In this document: positions 57,662 through 64,000 of the stretch, one piece after another
How the letters are laid out: every line of letters starts with the position of its first letter
Position numbering within the stretch: position 1 is the first letter of the stretch
Assembly (NCBI GenBank): GCA_033439255.1
Contig: CM065888.1
Span: 1,736,001 to 1,800,000 of the forward strand
Length of the DNA: 64,000 nt
Direction: 5' to 3'
DNA from: Hericium rajendrae
Taxonomy: Eukaryota; Basidiomycota; Agaricomycetes; Russulales; Hericiaceae
The notes under the pieces: model-generated
Told to the model about the DNA's origin: nothing
What the model saw: only the letters and a program-made list of their open reading frames with translations
The model's database searches: none
Made by a program: the position numbers and the translations under genes

Positions 57662-60600
57662 TCATCGCTGGCTAAACGGCGACACACTATCCTCGCTCTC
57701 ATACGCACTCAACAGGTCGTCGTACGCCTCGTCGTCGCCCTCCTCCGCGGCACTGTCCGCCTGCTCCTTGCGGACCTCCCGCGCCTCGCCCGAGATCTTC
57801 CGCGTCCGGCGCCCGGACGGCGATTTCTGGAGCACCTTCTCCCCGCGGCTGTCCGTCGAGATGGTCCTGCTCCGCGGCGAGACGCCCGCCTGGCGGTCGT
57901 TCGAGGCTTTGCGCTGGCGGCGCGGAGAGCGCGGCGAGCGGGGACGCACGCCATCGCTCGCGTCGGAGCCCTCCTCGAATGTCGCCGCCCGCGGTGTCGT
58001 GGCGGCGTCGGGGTCGTCCGACGTCGAGGGCAGCGTGAGGCTGTTTGAGCTGCCGCTGGGCTGCAGCTCCGTGCTCTGGATCCGCAGGTCCGTCGGCTGG
58101 TTGAGGTGCCGCTTCGAGCGCATGCGCACGGGCTTTGAGCGTGGCTCGGGCACGGGTGACGAGTCTGATGTCTCATCCGTCTGCAGAGCCGGCGGGACAC
58201 GCTTGCGCGACAATTTTCTCGACTGAGAGGGCAGCTCCGCGACCGGGACATCCGACTGGCTGACAACCACGGATCCACGCGGAAACTCGATCCCAGAGAT
58301 CCCGAGCGAGTTGAGGGCAGACGGAGGAGTTCGCGGTGGTGGTGATGACGGGAGGGTGTTGGGTGAATCCGGGATGTCGGATCGGCCCCAGTCATGGCGG
58401 GTAGGGACGTCCGGGACGCTGTGCGCGGACGGTCCAGTACGGCGTGCTGCATGATACGATACTCGCGGCAGCGCCCCGCTATTTCTATCTGATGTCGAGG
58501 ACTGCGACGTCGGCCGCGACTGCGACGTCCGGTATGTAGGTGCCATAGGCGATATGGAGCGTCTATTCAATGGGACAAACCTGCTCTCGCCATAGTCTGA
58601 GTCAATGTCAGACCGAGTGTCCGATCTCCGATGCCGTCCAGACGTCGCAGACGAAAGCGATAGCTGGGAATCTCTGGGTCTAATACGAGGGATGTTCCTC
58701 ATAAGATCCGACGAGTCGCGATGACGAGCACCAGGGGAACTTGTAGCGGAGCCTGTCGGAGAGGGGACATGGCTTCCTGTAATCAGGGTCGATGAACTCA
58801 GCAATAGTGGGCGCGGTCCGCTCTTTGGCTTCGAAGCAACGGGCTGCCGCCCGGCGAGAGAGGCGATCGATTCGCGGATACCTTTTCTAGAGGGGGTGGG
58901 TAACGGACTCGACCGCGGTGCATGCGGTGATGGTATCAGGCTATCTTCGTGAGACTGTGGAAGCCACGAATCTCGCGGACGCTTGAAGAACGCAGGCATT
59001 GGCGGCGGCTCGTAGTCACCGTTGGGTTCGGATGGAGATAGTGATATCCTAGGGCCAGGTGCCGGCGAGCTGTGGGCACTCATTGGCGGACTCGTCACGT
59101 CCGACTTGACACTGCCAGATGAAGCATTTCCAGCTCTGCGACTGTTCCACGCATCCATGGCCATGATCCTCCAATTTGTGCTCACTTTCGCGAGCGCGGC
59201 CGCGGTGTCAGAGTCCTTCAGCTTTTCCGCATAGCTCAGGATTGAGGTCGACGGTCCGGGAGATAGTGCGCCTTTCGCGGTGGTTTCTGCCGTTTCATCT
59301 ATCGAAGACGGAGGGGGAGGCAAATTCGGCAACGGGGACAAGGGCGATAACGGGGACACTGGTGAAGCGGAGATCGGCGAAGGCGGCGCGTCCATTGCGC
59401 TTTGATTCGTGATGCCTCTCCAGACTGCTCCGGCCAAACGAGACGTAATCGTCGATGCTTGCTGCGTCGGCGCTGCGGCGGGCGCCTTCTCGTCGTCACT
59501 AGACTCCTCTTCTGCGGTAGACTCTTCCTCGTCCGAGGATTCGGGAGAGGGAGCTGTATTAGTGAACCCTCGGCCAAGCGTGTCCCGAAGAAGTGATCCC
59601 AGTCCAACGGACGGAGTCGATGGCTTTGGAGGCTGCACTTGCATGATACGCCTTTGCGCGAGCTCACTTGCGATCTGCACGATGCTTTCGATACCGCCAG
59701 CAGCCTGCACGGAGTAATCCTGAAGCAGTGCCATGCCTTCTACAAAAGCATTATCGAGCTGGCTACCGAATGCTGGCGAGACGGGTGAGTTCAGATTGTC
59801 CTCGTTCCAGAGTCCTTGAGGGAAACGTCCGGGCTTGCCGAGGCTAGAGAAAGATGAGTCCGTACAGGAATCTAATTTAAGCGGCGATCACATACCACAG
59901 AATTGGTCTTCGAGCTAAAATCAACATACTTGTGCAGATATCGACGAGGTGATCGAGCTTCGGGCACGAGTCGGGAGTTGTCATCGGGTAGGAGAAGATG
60001 GCATCCCAGGCTGTAAGGACAGCTTGAACAGGCAGAGTATGCGTGAGAATGGGAGCCAGCCATCGGCTACACCCAAGATGGTCAGGCAGAGTTGCACGGA
60101 GGGAGGAAACTACGCACTAAGAATAATGCGGTAGCGCGGGATCAAGGCCCTTGGCACTCTGTTGAGAAGTGAGCGACGGCGGCTTTTTCATATAGACAGC
60201 TACTGACCATGTCTTCGAAGAGGTCAGGATCGGCCCATTGCAGCCGTTGACTCAGAGCTCTCATCCATTTGGTGCTGCCCTGATCGTCTTCGAGTTCGGC
60301 AAACTCACTGACTACGGCCTCGAAGACCCAGAAGGTATCCGCTTCCACATGCGCTAGATCTAGCGGTTCTACCTCTTGATTAAGGACGGAATACAAGGGT
60401 ATCAGAATGGATGCCAGATGGGGGGATTTGTGGGCTGGATTCAGACGCGAATGAATGTACAATATGCGAGTCAACGCCGAAGCATGAAGAGGATGTGCGC
60501 CCCCGGTGTGCAGAGTCTGCAGTTTCGGTAGTTTACCATTCTTCTCCTGGAACTCCGGCATCGATGACCCCACGTCGTCTTCGAGGCGAATTTCAGGGAT

Positions 60601-62035
60601 GTCTGGCGGTGGGTGTTCGGCGCCACGCGACCGAATGGCAAGCAGGCGTGAATCCAGAACGGATGCGAATTCAATTTTGATTTCATCGGGGGCAGAATCA
60701 TCAAAGGGACACAAGGGCGCTGGCTCAGGTTCCTCCTCCAATCCAGCGAAGAGTTTGGGGGGTATTCGAAAGAGATCTTTGACAGCATCCTCAAGGGATG
60801 CATCAAGTGGCGAAAGGGGGTCTGTTGGAGGGTCTAGATTGGAAAATGGTTCCAGCAAACGGCGTACAAGGTCCTTTCGAACGACGTCAACGAAGAAAAA
60901 GTATACGAGCGAAGAGTAACCAACATAATATGTCTTCCTGCGCTCATGAGCATCCGTTTCCCATGACATCTTCGATGGTGGCAGTGTGCCGAGCAGAAGT
61001 CTAGTCCTGTGTTAGGCAGTGCAATCCGTTTCGTGGCAAGCGTGCGTACCTCCATGTGCGTGGTCGAAGCCAGCTGGGCGTATCAGGAATGCCTGAAATA
61101 TTCTGTTAATTCTCTCTTCTCAAATCTCATGAATGAACGCACCGTGAGCACAGACTTTGCGTAAATGTGGCATATCAACAGGCGTACCATTAGATCCATC
61201 AAGGATTTCGGATATGATATTTAGACTGTTAGAGGATCAGTGCTAATCAGTAGGAACTGGTAAGTAGACCGACATGTCATCCGGAAGCAATTCGGGCCTC
61301 CATCTATAACCGTAAGTCTTCGCGACATCAGCGAGATAGCGATTCATTTCAGCAACAGAGGCAGGGGGCATAGACAAGGCTCGGACGATCTGATAACAGT
61401 TGAGAAAGAGTTTTCAGCGCAGAATATGGATTCAAACCTGGGGGGAAACATATCCATCACGGTTTGTGATGGATGAATGAACGAATGCAGGTCCAAAGCG
61501 ATGCGCCACAACATCACGGACACCGTAAAGGTCTCATGTCTAGAATAAGACGCATTGCAAAGGGTACTGAGCTGAAAAAATACCTTTGAACTCGTCCCGC
61601 TGCGCTGCATACACAATGGTGGCCGCGGCCTCAACGACGGCGGGGCTTGGAAATTCACTGCTCGTCTCACTAGAGTTAGACCAGGTAACAAAATGAGATA
61701 CCAATGCATCACACCTTTCCAGGTCATTAAACCGCTCGAGCAACACTCCAATCTGCATCTCTAGCATCTCGGACAAATGACCCATGACGTCGTCGTGAAT
61801 GAGCTTTTGGGCCTTGGCACGGGCGATTCCGATGTTCCCCTGCTGGAGCAGTGTCGTGATGTCTCTTCCAGTGACTTGTGCTTGAGCATCCTTCCTGTCC
61901 CTGGCGTATCCCAGCCGTTGAGCCGCAACTCTGAGTTGGACCTGCATTGGAAGAGCGCGGGTGAGAAATTGGCTGCCGCGTCTTAAAGTGCATTGAACGA
62001 ACCTTGACGTTTGCTGCGTCCCAGTCTGTCGGCAT
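57662..62035 (-). CDS. IST1 domain joined to TBC (Rab-GAP) domain and Ser/Pro-rich tail; fusion or two adjacent genes
   Basis: The start ATG at 62035 gives MPTDWDAANVK, then the IST1 fold: QLRVAAQRLGYARDRKDAQ, TTLLQQGNIGIARAKAQKLI, SPAVVEAAATIVYAAQRDEF, NRDGYVSP and MNRYLADVAKTYGYRW. IST1 proteins regulate ESCRT-III and Vps4. Without an in-frame stop, if GTCGGT after LLPDD is a donor, the frame continues into NGTPVDMPHLRKVCAHGIPD, then SWLRPRTWRLLLGTLPP, ALTRILYIHSRLNP, EADTFWVFEAVVSEF, WLAPILTHTLPV and WDAIFSYPM, which form a TBC domain, the GTPase-activating domain for Rabs. A tail of about 600 residues is rich in Ser, Pro and Arg. If the donor is not used, IST1 stops at a TAG near 61254 and a TBC protein could start at the Met of DMPHLRK. 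About ten introns are present. Confidence 0.75.
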
Positions 62036-63370
62036 GTTGTCCGTACAGTCAAGTCAATGGATATGGACAACGTCGGCGGTCTCGAGGTATGTGCATGAGG
62101 GTTGGAACGAAGGCTATGAAGAGGCTTCTGGCAATTATTCAATTGGCTTTCCACGGCGAGCCCTTGCCGGCGTGACTTGGACCCCCGCCACTGCCAGCAC
62201 CTGGCAACCACCGCCAAACCACCGCTACAGCCGTTTACAAATCGATAGGCCTTCCCGAGGATGTAAGATATAGAGATCATGTTTGAGTCGGCGAAGGTCG
62301 GAAACTGCTTACGACCGTGCCAGATCATGCTCCGCCCCTCCTGCCGTGCTGCCGTTGCCACCGGTTGGCCGCCAGGTGCGAGCTAGAACCAAGCTCCACC
62401 TGTATATTGAAGGTCCGACGGAAGCTGCAATATCTATCAACTTCTGCCGAAAAGGGCCTATGGATTTGTAAACGGCTGTAATACTGTAGCTACTTGTATG
62501 GTACTAACGGAGGGGCATAGCGTGACAGACGCAATGTCCTACCAACTTGAACCAGCAACGGAATGCCTGTGACGTGTGACTTCCGGACAATTAGCAACGG
62601 CAGCACAGTACAGCAATGGCGACACGGTACTGCAATGGCACGTATTTCTGGGATTATATGCTACGGCTCAAGTGACCTACATCATCTGTTGAGATGTGGA
62701 AGTACTAGGTCAGCACTTTGTGGAAATTGAGTCAATGACACAATTCTCCGCCAAGACTGAGGACAAAGTCGGTCACTCAATTTAGAAATCAGTCGGGTGA
62801 TAGTGGTCCGGATGAAGGTGACAACAATGAAGCGAAACATGGAGCATGATGATAAGCAAACTCACGGGAGGCAGCCAGACAAACAGATTCTTGGATTTTA
62901 GACGGTATCATAGACATTTTTTGAACAACCCGGACGATCGCAACGGGCCCTGTGTTAGCCGTGACATTTTCAGGATAAGCAACGCAACAGGCCCTGTGTG
63001 ACGCGTGACCGTTGGTACCATACAAATGGTTACAGTACTTACCAACGCGGTGCAGCACGCAACGTTACGTTCGACGTTCAACAGTCAAGTTGATGGGGAG
63101 TAAATGTCTGATCATTCGTGTTGTACCATGACTGACATGCTGCGCAGGAGAAGTTTATTGTTTCCCAGTCTCCCACGGGCAGAGTCGATCTCTGATCATC
63201 TCAAAATGCATCCACTTAGACTGGTGACCACTGACCAGTCTCTAGCAAACAACGAGCGGGGGGAGATTGTAGCGCATCCACTACCGTTAGAAGAGCGTTC
63301 ACGTCTCTAGCTCACAATCGTAAGATCGACATAACCAGAGCAAATACTTATGCTAACATAGCACTCCCGG
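62036..63370. other. Intergenic, about 1.3 kb
   Basis: This holds the promoter of the IST1-TBC gene and the 3' flank of the dehydrogenase gene. No coding exon is supported. Short imperfect repeats such as CAACGG/GCAACG words with GTGACxxGTGAC occur at 62520-63070. Confidence 0.45.
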
Positions 63371-64000
63371 CTAATCGAACAGCTTCCCTCCGTCTAATAT
63401 CACAGTTTGTCCTGAGCGCTGTTCAGCTTATGGAAACATCAGCACACTCGAAATCAAGCTTACCTGTCAGAAATTGTGACTGGGGCGATGCCACATAGGA
63501 AACAAAATGGGCGATGTCGTCCGGGTATCCAGTACGCGCACCAGGAAGGTCGAGGATCTGTCATGCCATGTCTATCAACTATCAAACTGATTGTTGACGC
63601 GCAGTGGGCGTACGAGTTTCAGCTGTTCAGCACCGTTGACACCGCCTTGATTGACTGGCGAACGAAGGTCAGTTCCTGAAAGCGAGATACGTGCGCAGAC
63701 CTACTCATTGGAGTCTCTATGACACCCGGAGCATAGGCGTTGACAGCGATATTGTGCTCAGCTAGCTCTAGAGCTAATAGAAGCGCCGCAAGGATCAGTC
63801 ATGAAACCCGGCAGGTAGACGTCATACTCACCAGCGCATTGGGTCAATCCCCTGACCGCGAATTTCGACGCACAGTACGCGCTCAGATTCTTGAATCCTA
63901 TGCTCCGTCCTCAACTGATTGTGAACGGATATAGTATTTCAATATGCACCTTTCTTCCCGCAGAACGACGATGCACCTGCAGAGACCATGGTCGATTAAA
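63371..64000 (-). CDS. Short-chain dehydrogenase/reductase, 5' part outside the window
   Basis: Minus-strand exons read FKNLSAYCASKFAVRGLTQC, then after a GTGAGT...TTAG intron LELAEHNIAVNAYAPGVIET with PM, then DIAHFVSYVASPQSQFLTG and a last exon QTVILDGGKLFD with the stop at 63371. These are the C-terminal landmarks of classical SDR enzymes: the YxxxK catalytic pair in YCASK, the N-A-Y-A-P-G block after it, and the substrate-side end VILDGG. The N-terminal nucleotide-binding TGxxxGxG motif lies beyond base 64000. The enzyme should oxidise or reduce a small alcohol or ketone with NAD(P). One exon between about 63500 and 63660 was placed only roughly. Confidence 0.8.

Overview
This is a nuclear segment of a filamentous basidiomycete, most likely a wood- or litter-decaying agaricomycete. 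The genes are cut by many short GT-AG introns of about 45-65 bases, some exons are only 7-33 bases long, and there is a eukaryotic tRNA-Gly with A and B boxes. The gene families (GCN2, LIS1/PAC1, metacaspase, IST1, TBC, F-box, a CBM1-carrying GH74 xyloglucanase) fit that assignment. All exon structures below were read by eye from splice signals, frame continuity and family motifs; no search was run.

Region 1 (1-23.7 kb) is ordinary gene space. It holds an F-box protein, a leucine-rich-repeat protein, a secreted GH74-CBM1 xyloglucanase, tRNA-Gly(TCC), the amino-acid-starvation kinase GCN2, a small protein with a GDW C-terminus, a second F-box protein related to the first, and a zinc-free medium-chain alcohol dehydrogenase/enoyl reductase. 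Region 2 (25.4-31.6 kb) carries two more members of the small-protein family and a tandem duplication of about 2.05 kb holding two related protein-kinase-like genes.

Region 3 (31.9-46.8 kb) is the unusual part. An apparently intact metacaspase gene (31.9-34.3 kb) and its upstream flank recur at 44.9-46.8 kb as a 3'-truncated copy. The roughly 10 kb between them holds three layers of repeats. Array A is a 13-15 base word, GTCATCGTCAAGT, scattered about ten times in one orientation (35.6-37.1 kb) and about nine times in the other (41.1-43.1 kb). Array B is eight tandem units of about 220-260 bases (37.1-39.05 kb), each with a palindrome whose two arms change together between units. Array C is three diverged units of about 300 bases near 42.4-43.9 kb. 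Intron-like blocks recur in A and B, several with inverted ends. I do not recognise this locus. It could be a decayed tandem-exon gene family, a large transposon with inverted subterminal repeats, or a non-coding repeat domain.

Region 4 (46.9-64 kb) returns to gene space: a small unknown gene, a basic nucleolar-type protein, a short PEBP 5' fragment, the dynein regulator PAC1/LIS1, an APH-fold kinase-like protein, a head-to-head pair of HNH-nuclease-like genes (one intact, one with a frameshift, a nonsense codon and a lost splice donor), a candidate IST1-TBC fusion linking ESCRT and Rab regulation, and the 3' part of a short-chain dehydrogenase cut by the window end.
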